From JAVVRI01 sp036654795 (GTDB taxonomy: Bacteria; Bacteroidota; Bacteroidia; Bacteroidales; Tannerellaceae), in the NCBI GenBank assembly GCA_036654795.1, contig JAVVRI010000150.1:1-6138 (forward strand): a stretch of DNA of 6,138 nucleotides. The letters are read 5' to 3'. The notes under the pieces are model-generated. The model was given only the letters and a program-made list of their open reading frames with translations, did no database searches and was not told the DNA's origin. Positions 1 through 5,767 of this stretch are shown piece by piece. The position numbers and the translations under genes were made by a program. Within the stretch, counting starts at the first letter, position 1. Every line of letters begins with the position of its first letter.

Positions 1-118
1 CTAACAGAGCTACAGATAGATGGAGGTGTGAAACGTGGAATATTAATTCTAAAATACCCCTTACCCCATGATGCGCCTTGAGGTAATCTTCAGGTTACTT
101 CCGAAACTTAAGTAAGTG

Positions 119-1219
119 TTATTTCATTGTCAGATAACACCACATAGGATAGTGGTCGGAATATTTCACCTTGTCCACCGTACAGTGCTGAGCCTCCATG
201 TTGGAGGAATGGAGAATGTTGTCGATTCGGAACCAAAAGAAGTTCTGGTTGTAAGTAACTCCCATCCCGCGGCCTGCCTCCGAGAAGGCATCCATCAAAG
301 GGCCTTGCATCGTACGGTGAGCATAGGAGATCGGCGTATCGTTAAAGTCTCCACAGACCAAGATATAGTCGTTTTTCGTCTTCTTCACTACCTCAGCCAC
401 CATCTCTGCCTGACGCGAACGCATGGTGAAAGCGGGTCCCAACTTCTGCCCAATAGCGCTCTTTACGCCGTCAAAGGTGTCAGAACTTACGTTCTTAATA
501 AAGGCAGTGTATCGCGTACGATCCTCGGTAGTAAACTTAAAAGACTCTAAGTGGTTGTTGACGAGTGTCAGCTTCTTACCCCTCACCGTCAGCTCATGTA
601 CAGAGGAACCGTTATAATCGCTTTCATACTTCACGCGATGCGAGTTTCTGATTGGGTATTTCGAGAACACGGCAATGCCGAAACGATGGTATTTGTTCGA
701 CGACAGCAGAATCACGGAGTGATGGGGATACATCCTCAAAGCGTTGAATATCTTGTCTGACGTCAGAAAATCGTTCGACTTGCTCACCATGTATTCCTGC
801 AGACAGACAATGTCTGCGTTCGACTGGGCGATATACTCCAATATTTTGTTAGGCGACTTCTCTGTATGGTTTTTGTATCCGAAGTTCATCACATTATAAG
901 TCAACACCTTCAGCACCTCCTCTTTATTTACGGGTATCTCTTGGCTATGGAAAGGGAAGTAGTGAACCACCGGCCCCCAACAAATCACAAACGAGCAAAG
1001 CCCCACCAACAGATACTTCCACTTGCATAAAAACAACCAGTAGAAGACGAAGCCAAGGTTCAATGCACAAAACACAGGAAACCCCAACCCCAGGTAAGAG
1101 AAAAACAGACTGGTATCCGGCGACACACGATCGGAATAGGCAGAGAGTATAAAGAGTATTACTACACACACATTGACCACAAGGAACAATCCGTGTATCA
1201 CGATCTTCAGCGCCTTCAT
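119..1219 (-). CDS. Membrane-anchored endonuclease/exonuclease/phosphatase (EEP) family protein
   Basis: Predicted 366-residue protein of the EEP superfamily, metal-dependent phosphodiester or phosphomonoester hydrolases. Three hydrophobic segments at about residues 8-26, 38-63 and 67-88 anchor it in the inner membrane. The catalytic domain starts near residue 103. All family motifs are visible: TYNV with Asn109, LQEY with Glu142, NNHLES with His223, GDFND with Asp291 and Asn293, RIDNIL with Asp333, and the final SDH at 354-356. It should therefore be an active enzyme, but the substrate (nucleic acid, phospholipid or inositol phosphate) cannot be told from sequence. The ATG lies only 10 nt after the stop of the upstream rhomboid gene, so it is probably the last gene of that operon. 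No Shine-Dalgarno sequence precedes it, as is normal in Bacteroidetes. Similar three-helix EEP proteins are, from family knowledge, common in Bacteroidales. The family call is secure; the role is unknown. Confidence 0.93.
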   Translation of the reverse strand: MKALKIVIHGLFLVVNVCVVILFILSAYSDRVSPDTSLFFSYLGLGFPVFCALNLGFVFYWLFLCKWKYLLVGLCSFVICWGPVVHYFPFHSQEIPVNKEEVLKVLTYNVMNFGYKNHTEKSPNKILEYIAQSNADIVCLQEYMVSKSNDFLTSDKIFNALRMYPHHSVILLSSNKYHRFGIAVFSKYPIRNSHRVKYESDYNGSSVHELTVRGKKLTLVNNHLESFKFTTEDRTRYTAFIKNVSSDTFDGVKSAIGQKLGPAFTMRSRQAEMVAEVVKKTKNDYILVCGDFNDTPISYAHRTMQGPLMDAFSEAGRGMGVTYNQNFFWFRIDNILHSSNMEAQHCTVDKVKYSDHYPMWCYLTMK

Positions 1220-1229
1220 TCGTTATCAG

Positions 1230-2108
1230 TTAGTTCTTGCTTGCATCAAACAGCCTCCGCTTTTCGTCAGCCGAAAGGCTTTCGTAACCGGAACGTTTCA
1301 ATTTATCCAGAATCGCATCCAAGTCCATTGTCTGCTGATGTTTGCGTTCGTTATAATCATAATCCGTCTCCGTACGTCGGTACGAGACGTGCATTTTTGG
1401 CTTTCGCTTGCCTAAGTTCACCACCCAATCGAGCAGTCGGTTCATGGGTGCTGTCAGGTCGTTGCCCGAACGGATGCGTGCGGCAAACCAGATGCCCAAC
1501 AGCGCGCCGCCTATGTGGGCAATGTGCCCTCCCGCATTGTCCGACGTAATGGCCAATAGGTCGATCACAAGAGTAAAAACAGCCAAGTAAATAAGCCGGA
1601 CGCGTCCAATAAGGAACAGCTGTACTTCCAACTCCTTTCTATAGAAAGACACAGCAAACACAATTGCCATCACCGAAGCCGAGGCACCCATCAAGTAGCT
1701 CGATCCGGACACCGTCTGAAAGTAAGGAAACACATTATAAGCAACCATAAACATCGCTGCCCCCGCAATCCCACCCAATAGGTAGAGTCCACTCAACTGA
1801 CGCTCACTGAAGAAATTCAGGAACAAGCCGCCAAACCAATAGAGCCACAACATATTAAATAGGATATGCAGGAAGTCGAAGTGAGTAAACATATAGGTAA
1901 ACACCGTCCATGGACGCACCATGAGCAGCATCGGAGACGAGGGCACCTGTAAATATTGCAGAAAAGGCACGCCCCCCAGATTAAAAAGCATAAAAAACAC
2001 TCCTGCCAACCGTATCAGCAGAAACAGACCTACGTTAATATAGATCAGCTTCATCAGGATATTGCCCTGACGAAAGCGCTGCTTGAAGTTAGAAATAACG
2101 GTTTCCAT
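1230..2108 (-). CDS. Rhomboid family intramembrane serine protease (second of tandem pair)
   Basis: A 292-residue polytopic membrane protein that should cleave transmembrane substrates within the membrane. Counting from the ATG at 2108, it has the rhomboid HxxxN motif (HILFN, His81 and Asn85), the catalytic serine in GASAS (Ser143) and the catalytic histidine in AHIGG (His198), so it appears active. After the last helix comes a charged cytoplasmic tail of about 70 residues ending in a conserved-looking stretch (LDKLKRSGYESLS, then EKRRLF). This kind of tail is seen in Bacteroidetes rhomboids and may be the small domain called DUF6576; that name is from memory. The frame is open to a GTG at 2156 and an ATG at 2153. 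I prefer 2108 because the protein then starts just before the first helix and overlaps the upstream rhomboid gene by 20 bp rather than 65-68 bp. It is followed 10 nt later by the EEP gene. The substrate is unknown. Confidence 0.92.
   Translation of the reverse strand: METVISNFKQRFRQGNILMKLIYINVGLFLLIRLAGVFFMLFNLGGVPFLQYLQVPSSPMLLMVRPWTVFTYMFTHFDFLHILFNMLWLYWFGGLFLNFFSERQLSGLYLLGGIAGAAMFMVAYNVFPYFQTVSGSSYLMGASASVMAIVFAVSFYRKELEVQLFLIGRVRLIYLAVFTLVIDLLAITSDNAGGHIAHIGGALLGIWFAARIRSGNDLTAPMNRLLDWVVNLGKRKPKMHVSYRRTETDYDYNERKHQQTMDLDAILDKLKRSGYESLSADEKRRLFDASKN
1366..1388. repeat. Hairpin-forming inverted repeat inside the second rhomboid gene
   Basis: GTCTC (1366-1370) and GTAC (1372-1375) pair with GTAC (1380-1383) and GAGAC (1384-1388). 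There is one bulged base (1371) and a GTCG loop. Nine base pairs in all fall in the part encoding the hydrophilic C-terminal tail. The structure is visible in sequence; any function is unknown. Confidence 0.35.
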
Positions 2109-2856
2109 TCTTCGGGTTAAATCTGTCGTACGGATCGTCTGCGTCTTCCGCATCACGTCGATCCTTCACTCGCCAATACTGAATCACCAGATAGCCAAAG
2201 AGCATCCCGCCCAAATGAGCAAAGTGCGCCACGTCATCGCCACCATAATTGGCTACGCCCATATAAAGTTCCGCCAATCCATAAAGGATGACGAAATATT
2301 TCGCTTTGATAGGAATCGGAAGAAACATCAAGTAGAGCGACACATTGGGGAACAGCATCCCAAACGCCAACAAGATGCCAAACACAGCCCCAGAAGCTCC
2401 TATCGTAACAAAATAGTTCAGAAACTCATGTCTGCCAATTACCTCCACCCCGTTTAGGTTAATCTGGTCGGCAGTAACAAACACCACCTCCCGCAGGTTA
2501 AACAACCACACGGCCTCTTGCATCAAGCCTGCGCCAATACCCGCTATTAGGTAAAACGCCAAGAAGCGCTTTGGCCCCCACGTCTCTTCCAACACACGGC
2601 CAAACATATAGACGGCAAACATATTAAAGAACACGTGCGCAAAAGAATGCGTGTCGTGCATGAACATATAAGAGACGATCTGATACGTATAATAATCGGT
2701 TGCTCCGGGAATATGCAACCCGAAGATACTCACCATATTTATGCCTACCCGAGCTAAAGCAATGCTTGCCACCCAAAACAGCAAGTTTATAATAATAATA
2801 TTCTTCGTTACCACCGGGATCCCGCCAAGAAACCCCGAGCTATTCTGATTCATCAT
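2089..2856 (-). CDS. Rhomboid family intramembrane serine protease (first of tandem pair)
   Basis: A 255-residue rhomboid with about six membrane segments. The motifs are intact: HVFFN (His74, Asn78), the catalytic serine in GASG (Ser155) and the catalytic histidine in AHLGG (His214). It is therefore predicted to be an active intramembrane protease. A longer loop lies between the second and third conserved regions (about 118-147). The C-terminal tail is short, acidic and hydrophilic (from about 230), unlike the longer tail of the neighbouring rhomboid. The first codon could be either of two successive ATGs (2856 or 2853). It is the first gene of a likely three-gene operon (rhomboid, rhomboid, EEP). 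Its end overlaps the start of the next gene, suggesting coupled translation. A -7-like promoter box lies 20 nt upstream of the start. The two rhomboids share motifs but differ in loops and tail, so they look like old paralogues, not a recent duplication. Confidence 0.94.
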   Translation of the reverse strand: MMNQNSSGFLGGIPVVTKNIIIINLLFWVASIALARVGINMVSIFGLHIPGATDYYTYQIVSYMFMHDTHSFAHVFFNMFAVYMFGRVLEETWGPKRFLAFYLIAGIGAGLMQEAVWLFNLREVVFVTADQINLNGVEVIGRHEFLNYFVTIGASGAVFGILLAFGMLFPNVSLYLMFLPIPIKAKYFVILYGLAELYMGVANYGGDDVAHFAHLGGMLFGYLVIQYWRVKDRRDAEDADDPYDRFNPKNGNRYF

Positions 2857-2875
2857 ATTTTATTCTATTTACCGA

Positions 2876-2883
2876 CAAAGATA
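2876..2883 (-). promoter_or_regulatory. Bacteroidetes -7 element of the rhomboid operon
   Basis: On the minus strand this reads TATCTTTG, an exact match to the Bacteroidetes -7 consensus TAnnTTTG, 20 nt upstream of the first rhomboid start codon. The expected leader is then only about 13 nt. No TTTG is found at the expected -33 position; a short inverted repeat (2895-2905) lies there instead. Confidence 0.55.
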
Positions 2884-2894
2884 AATATATTTTG

Positions 2895-2905
2895 CAGGAT
2901 TCCTG
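2895..2905. repeat. Short inverted repeat at the -33 position of the rhomboid promoter
   Basis: CAGGA-T-TCCTG is a perfect 5-bp inverted repeat with a one-base centre. It falls where the -33 box of the rhomboid operon promoter would be, in the divergent region shared with HU. It could be an operator. It is short enough to occur by chance, so this is a weak call. Confidence 0.25.
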
Positions 2906-2954
2906 TCTTTAAGATGCTAAAACAGCGTTTATATCCAAAAAAACAAGCTTTTAT

Positions 2955-2985
2955 TTTGCAGCAAATCAAAATAAAACTATATTTG
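2955..2985 (+). promoter_or_regulatory. Bacteroidetes-type promoter of the HU gene
   Basis: A TTTG box at 2955-2958 is separated by 19 bp from TATATTTG at 2978-2985. Both boxes and the spacing fit the promoter consensus known for the primary sigma factor of Bacteroidetes (TTTG at -33, TAnnTTTG at -7). Transcription should start near 2992, giving an AT-rich leader of about 50 nt before the HU start codon. This is the best-formed promoter in the window, as expected for an abundant nucleoid protein. Confidence 0.75.
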
Positions 2986-3041
2986 GGGCATCAAATAAGG
3001 CTATCATGGGAATCATTCATAATATTAATTCATAACCAATC

Positions 3042-3314
3042 ATGAACAAAACAGATTTTATCAATGCAGTGTCGGCTAAAGCCGGACTTAGTAAAGCGGA
3101 TACAAAAAAAGCAGTAGATGCTTTTATTGAAACTGTTGCAGAAGAATTGAAAACAGGTGGTAAAGTTTCCCTCCTTGGTTTCGGCGCTTTCACAATAGCA
3201 GAAAAAGCAGCTCGTCAAGGTATCAACCCTAAAACCAAAGAAGCTATTGAAATTTCTGCTCGCAAAGCAATTAAGTTTAAAGCTGGTGCAGAGCTTAACG
3301 ATTTAGTAAAGTAA
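3042..3314 (+). CDS. HU family DNA-binding protein
   Basis: A 90-residue protein of the exact length expected for HU/IHF. These are small basic dimeric proteins that bend DNA and compact the nucleoid. The N-terminal helices (about 3-38) are followed by the HU signature: GFGAF at 46-50, then the DNA-binding beta-arm with INP at 61-63 (Pro63 is the family's intercalating proline), and a closing KFKAG motif around 78-82. It is a single-domain protein without the extra C-terminal domain of some Bacteroidetes HU-like proteins. The start is the first ATG, preceded by an A/T-rich leader with no Shine-Dalgarno sequence. It is a single-gene transcript: it has its own consensus promoter upstream and a strong hairpin terminator just after the stop. 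It is more AT-rich than its neighbours, plausibly from codon preference in a highly expressed gene. Confidence 0.97.
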   Translation: MNKTDFINAVSAKAGLSKADTKKAVDAFIETVAEELKTGGKVSLLGFGAFTIAEKAARQGINPKTKEAIEISARKAIKFKAGAELNDLVK

Positions 3315-3332
3315 GCGACACACACATTTCAG

Positions 3333-3379
3333 AGAATAAAAAAGACCGACTAAATAATTTAGTCAGCCTTTTTTATTTT
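3333..3379. terminator. Bidirectional intrinsic terminator between HU and the lipoprotein gene
   Basis: The core is a perfect 7-bp stem (GACTAAA, loop TAA, TTTAGTC; 3348-3364). After a small internal loop (3345-3347 against 3365-3367), an outer A-run (3338-3343) plus G3344 pairs with C3368 plus a T-run (3369-3374), and pairing extends a few bases further. The A-run on one side and the T-run on the other give a U-tract in either direction. The element can thus stop HU transcription (plus) and lipoprotein transcription (minus), whose stop codons lie 18 and 14 bases away. Confidence 0.85.
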
Positions 3380-3393
3380 ATCAAACGCACCCC

Positions 3394-3798
3394 CTATTTC
3401 ACTTTGAAAACCACGTCCACACCGTCCAACACACCGGAAAGGGAATATTCATTGATGAAAATATTTGTAAAATAACTATCACCATCAGGATATGCCATCA
3501 GCATGTTGTTGCCATAACGACCATCCCAACGCCAGCGAAACGGGAACTTAGTGACCTCCGAATGGTTCTTATAGAAGAACTCCTGCACGTCCATACCCGT
3601 ACCATCCATATTAAAATAGAGCTCTTGATGGCAATCGATGTTATCACTCGTAATGTAGTCATCCATCCAAACCATGCCACAGAGCAAAACCTCGGCGTTG
3701 CGCCTGTCCCAATCGTTGTCTTCTATCACGTCACAACTCGCAAGGCTACAGAGTAATGCCAAAAAACAACCTATTATCCATCCATTTTTCTTAATCAT
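3394..3798 (-). CDS. Small putative outer-envelope lipoprotein, function unknown
   Basis: Predicted 134-residue precursor. It begins with a lysine-containing n-region and a hydrophobic stretch (about 6-18), then a lipobox SLASC with the lipidated cysteine at residue 22. The mature protein is about 113 residues, rich in aromatic residues and Asp, with motifs such as ELYFNMDGTG and FRWRWDG that suggest a small beta-rich fold. Such layouts resemble lipocalin-like Bacteroidetes lipoproteins, but I cannot assign a named family. I chose the ATG at 3798; the upstream in-frame TTG at 3828 would lie inside the predicted -7 promoter box and would spoil the signal peptide. It is transcribed alone: it is divergent from the anti-sigma kinase gene, and it ends against the bidirectional terminator shared with HU. 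The mature protein has two further cysteines, in LLCGM and IDCHQ. Confidence 0.8.
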   Translation of the reverse strand: MIKKNGWIIGCFLALLCSLASCDVIEDNDWDRRNAEVLLCGMVWMDDYITSDNIDCHQELYFNMDGTGMDVQEFFYKNHSEVTKFPFRWRWDGRYGNNMLMAYPDGDSYFTNIFINEYSLSGVLDGVDVVFKVK

Positions 3799-3825
3799 AA
3801 CCGGTATTATCTTAATAGTTCGATG

Positions 3826-3833
3826 CAAAAGTA
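3826..3833 (-). promoter_or_regulatory. Bacteroidetes -7 element of the lipoprotein gene
   Basis: On the minus strand this reads TACTTTTG, an exact TAnnTTTG match 27 nt upstream of the lipoprotein start codon. The predicted leader is about 20 nt. Only a partial -33 box (GTTG at 3852-3855, 18-bp spacing) is visible. It abuts the left arm of the 3855-3887 inverted repeat. Confidence 0.55.
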
Positions 3834-3854
3834 CAATTATATTGGGATGAACAA

Positions 3855-3887
3855 CTACTTTTAAGGCTATGAAAATAGCCTAAGTAG
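3855..3887. repeat. Strong inverted repeat with GAAA loop between divergent promoters
   Basis: CTACTT (3855-3860) pairs with AAGTAG (3882-3887), and AGGCTAT (3864-3870) pairs with ATAGCCT (3875-3881). The loop is GAAA, and there is a single three-base bulge, TTA, on the left arm. That makes 13 base pairs in all. No T-run follows either arm, so it is not an intrinsic terminator. It sits between the predicted promoters of the lipoprotein gene and the anti-sigma kinase cluster, close to the expected -33 zone of each. It fits a shared operator, though this is an inference from position. Confidence 0.6.
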
Positions 3888-3897
3888 AAAAAAACAC

Positions 3898-3905
3898 TAA
3901 CTTTA
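3898..3905 (+). promoter_or_regulatory. Possible -7 element of the kinase-STAS-phosphoesterase cluster
   Basis: TAACTTTA matches TAnnTTTG except for its last base and lies 18 nt before the kinase start codon. No -33 TTTG is present; the right arm of the 3855-3887 inverted repeat and the bases just after it occupy that zone. A weak promoter, or one that needs an activator or another sigma factor, would look like this. Confidence 0.35.
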
Positions 3906-3923
3906 CAGCAAAACTAAGCAGGC

Positions 3924-4352
3924 ATGCAGCGAACATTAAACATTACAAACAAAGTAGAAGAGCTGGCCGCAATGAATAAGTTCCTTTTAGACATATGTAA
4001 GGAACTTGCCATAAGCGAGACCCTTACGATGAAACTCAACTTGGTTATGGAGGAAATTGTAGCGAACATAATAATGTACGCATACAATAATACGCCAGTC
4101 GAGTCGTGTATAAACATTACTGTTCACGAAACCTCCGGACTGCTTACATTCACCTTTGCCGATGAAGGAATACCCTTCGACCCTACCCTTCAGCCAAATC
4201 CTAACATCACCCTTCCGGCTGACAAGCGGGCTATCGGTGGATTGGGCATTTTCCTCGTGAGAAGCATTATGGACGGTGTGACCTACAAGCGATGGAACGG
4301 GCAAAACCTATTGACAACATGGATTATGATAAACAAACAACAATACGAATAA
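3924..4352 (+). CDS. Anti-sigma factor serine kinase, RsbW/SpoIIAB-like (HATPase_c_2)
   Basis: A 142-residue single-domain GHKL ATPase, the usual length for this family. The ATP-binding boxes are visible: the N-box EEIVAN (Glu44, Asn48), the G1 box DEGIPFDP (Asp80, Gly82), and the G2 box GGLGIF (105-110) followed by VRSIMD. In characterised relatives the protein phosphorylates a STAS partner on serine and, when that partner is phosphorylated, binds and inhibits a sigma factor or other target. The partner is almost certainly the STAS protein encoded 11 nt downstream. In Bacteroidetes, targets other than a SigB-like factor are likely, because SigB-type sigma factors are not typical there; this is an inference. 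It is the first gene of a plus-strand cluster, divergent from the lipoprotein gene. The start is the first ATG of the frame and gives the expected N-terminal strand. Confidence 0.92.
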   Translation: MQRTLNITNKVEELAAMNKFLLDICKELAISETLTMKLNLVMEEIVANIIMYAYNNTPVESCINITVHETSGLLTFTFADEGIPFDPTLQPNPNITLPADKRAIGGLGIFLVRSIMDGVTYKRWNGQNLLTTWIMINKQQYE

Positions 4353-4363
4353 AGAAAAACATT

Positions 4364-4684
4364 ATGGAAACAACAGGATTAGTCACCAAAACAACAATAA
4401 GTGGAGACAACATAACCATCGCCCCCCAAGGTCGCCTCGACACCGGCACCAAGAGCGAGTTCGAGAAAGCTATTGAGCCTATCCTATTGGCTGGGGAGAC
4501 GAACGTCACGGTGGACCTCTCCGATCTGGAATACATCAGCAGTTCCGGTCTGCGCCTTCTCCTCATCTTACAGAAGAACGCGATGCAAAAAAAGGGCACC
4601 CTCAACATATGCAACATTAAAAAAGGCATCATGGAAGTATTCAATATGACCGGATTTACTGCCATACTCCACATCCAACAGTAA
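4364..4684 (+). CDS. STAS domain anti-sigma factor antagonist (SpoIIAA/RsbV-like)
   Basis: A 106-residue single STAS domain, the standard size for anti-anti-sigma proteins. It shows an early GRLDT motif (about 23-27) and the regulatory loop DLSDLEYISSSGLR (51-64). Of the serines at 59-61, Ser61, just before Gly62, aligns best with the phosphorylated serine of SpoIIAA. When unphosphorylated, the protein should bind the kinase encoded just upstream and free its target. The frame is open upstream, with ATGs at 4292 and 4322 inside the kinase gene. I chose 4364 because it gives the family's normal N-terminus and lies 11 nt after the kinase stop, behind an A-rich stretch. No PP2C phosphatase that would dephosphorylate this protein is encoded in the window. 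Confidence 0.92.
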   Translation: METTGLVTKTTISGDNITIAPQGRLDTGTKSEFEKAIEPILLAGETNVTVDLSDLEYISSSGLRLLLILQKNAMQKKGTLNICNIKKGIMEVFNMTGFTAILHIQQ

Positions 4685-4716
4685 ACAAATCCTATTCATA
4701 TAATATAAAAGCAAGC

Positions 4717-5718
4717 ATGAATCTCAGAAAGATCGTTATCGGAAGCCTGCTCATGGCAGCCGCCGGAGTGGGTACGTTTAGTTTCGCGGAAAAACCCGTG
4801 TTAAAGTTCAACTCGGACAAGAAGTTCAAAATTGTGCAGTTTACAGACCTCCACGTCAAGTGGCAGGAGCCCAAGTCTGACATAGCCTTCGAGCGCATCA
4901 ACCAAGTACTCGACGACGAAAAGCCCGACCTAGTCATCTTTACCGGAGACATCATCTACAGCAAACCCGCTACAGATAACCTCCGCCGCGTCCTCAAAAC
5001 CGTTTCCGACCGCAAGACGCCCTTCGCCATCGTCTTTGGCAACCACGACAACGAGCAGGGTGCTGAAAAAGACGAACTGCTCCGCGTAGCCCAAAGCCTC
5101 CCCTACAACCTGACAGAAGACGAAGTACCCGCACTCTCCGGTGTGGCCAACTATACACTCACCCTCCGCTCTTCCGACGGCACGAAAGAGGCCGCTGTGC
5201 TCTACTGCTTCGACTCGAACGCCTATTCCTCCATCGAAGGCATCAAGGGCTACGACTACATCAAGACCGACCAGATCAACTGGTATCGCGCCCGTTGCGT
5301 TGACTTCGCAGCCCGCAATGCAGGGCGTCCCCTCCCTTCGCTCGCCTTCTTTCACATCCCTCTGCCGGAATATAACCAAGCAGCCACCGACGAGAACGCA
5401 GCCCTCTACGGCATCCGCCGCGAAAAAGCCTGTTCCCCCGAGCTCAACTCCGGTCTCTTCACTGCTATGAAGGAGAATGGCGACATCATGGGCACATTCG
5501 TCGGCCACGACCACGACAACGACTACGCCGTCTATTGGAAAGGTATCCTTCTGGCCTACGGACGCTTCTCCGGTGGTCCAACGGAGTATAACAACCTCCC
5601 CAACGGTGCCCGCATCATCGAGATGACCGAATCCACCCGCACCTTCCGCACTTGGATACGCACCCAGCACGGTACCGAGCAACTAACCATCTATCCCTAC
5701 GACTACCTAAAAAAATAA
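4717..5718 (+). CDS. Exported calcineurin-like metallophosphoesterase
   Basis: A 333-residue protein with an N-terminal signal peptide (hydrophobic core about 6-21, likely cleavage after FSFA near residue 24), so it probably acts in the periplasm. The metal-binding motifs of the metallophosphoesterase superfamily are complete and in order: DLH (Asp44, His46), GDII (Asp78), GNHDNE (Asn109, His110), FHIP (His213) and GHDHDND (His264, His266). The GNHDNE motif and overall layout resemble the bacterial group related to yeast DCR2 and purple-acid-phosphatase-like proteins; substrates of that group are poorly known. It follows the STAS gene by 32 nt on the same strand and no promoter is evident in the gap, so co-transcription is plausible but not proven. 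It is visibly richer in G+C than the HU, kinase and STAS genes. As an exported enzyme it is unlikely to be the missing phosphatase for the cytoplasmic STAS protein. Confidence 0.93.
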   Translation: MNLRKIVIGSLLMAAAGVGTFSFAEKPVLKFNSDKKFKIVQFTDLHVKWQEPKSDIAFERINQVLDDEKPDLVIFTGDIIYSKPATDNLRRVLKTVSDRKTPFAIVFGNHDNEQGAEKDELLRVAQSLPYNLTEDEVPALSGVANYTLTLRSSDGTKEAAVLYCFDSNAYSSIEGIKGYDYIKTDQINWYRARCVDFAARNAGRPLPSLAFFHIPLPEYNQAATDENAALYGIRREKACSPELNSGLFTAMKENGDIMGTFVGHDHDNDYAVYWKGILLAYGRFSGGPTEYNNLPNGARIIEMTESTRTFRTWIRTQHGTEQLTIYPYDYLKK

Positions 5719-5767
5719 GAACAAAGACAGAGCGTCTTCACAGAATGGCCGGAGATGCTGCTGCTCA

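Noticed and set aside
95..115. Possible terminator after the EEP gene (TTACTT / AAGTAA, nine-base loop)
   Set aside because: The stem is short and AT-rich, and no T-run follows it on the minus strand. I see no gene or convincing signal in 1-118; the operon could continue beyond the window.
116..550. 144-codon plus-strand frame over the end of the EEP gene
   Set aside because: It is antisense to the EEP catalytic motifs (GDFND, SDH) and has no domain signature.
2109..2156. Longer N-terminus for the second rhomboid (GTG at 2156 or ATG at 2153)
   Set aside because: It would add a polar 15-16-residue extension and a 65-68 bp overlap with the upstream gene. The ATG at 2108 gives a more usual N-terminus, but the longer form cannot be excluded.
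2083..2457. 124-codon plus-strand frame across the rhomboid overlap
   Set aside because: It is antisense to the first rhomboid and to the overlap of the two rhomboid genes, and has no domain signature.
3987..4304. 105-codon frame antisense to the anti-sigma kinase
   Set aside because: It lies opposite a gene with clear N, G1 and G2 boxes, and the translation shows no recognisable motif.
4292..4363. Extended start for the STAS protein inside the kinase gene
   Set aside because: The extra residues are polar and basic and not part of the STAS fold; the 4364 start gives the standard length.
4324..4674. 116-codon frame antisense to the STAS gene
   Set aside because: The opposite strand encodes a complete STAS domain. 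The antisense product is Met/Arg/Ser-rich and unlike any known family.
4930..5682. 250-codon open frame on the minus strand opposite the metallophosphoesterase
   Set aside because: It is antisense to a gene with full catalytic motifs, and its translation is Val/Gly/Glu-rich low-complexity without any domain. It is a by-product of the G+C-rich codon use of the real gene.
5724..5738. Hairpin AAGAC-AGAGC-GTCTT between the convergent metallophosphoesterase and PD-(D/E)XK genes
   Set aside because: Only five base pairs and no T-run on either strand; too weak to call a terminator.
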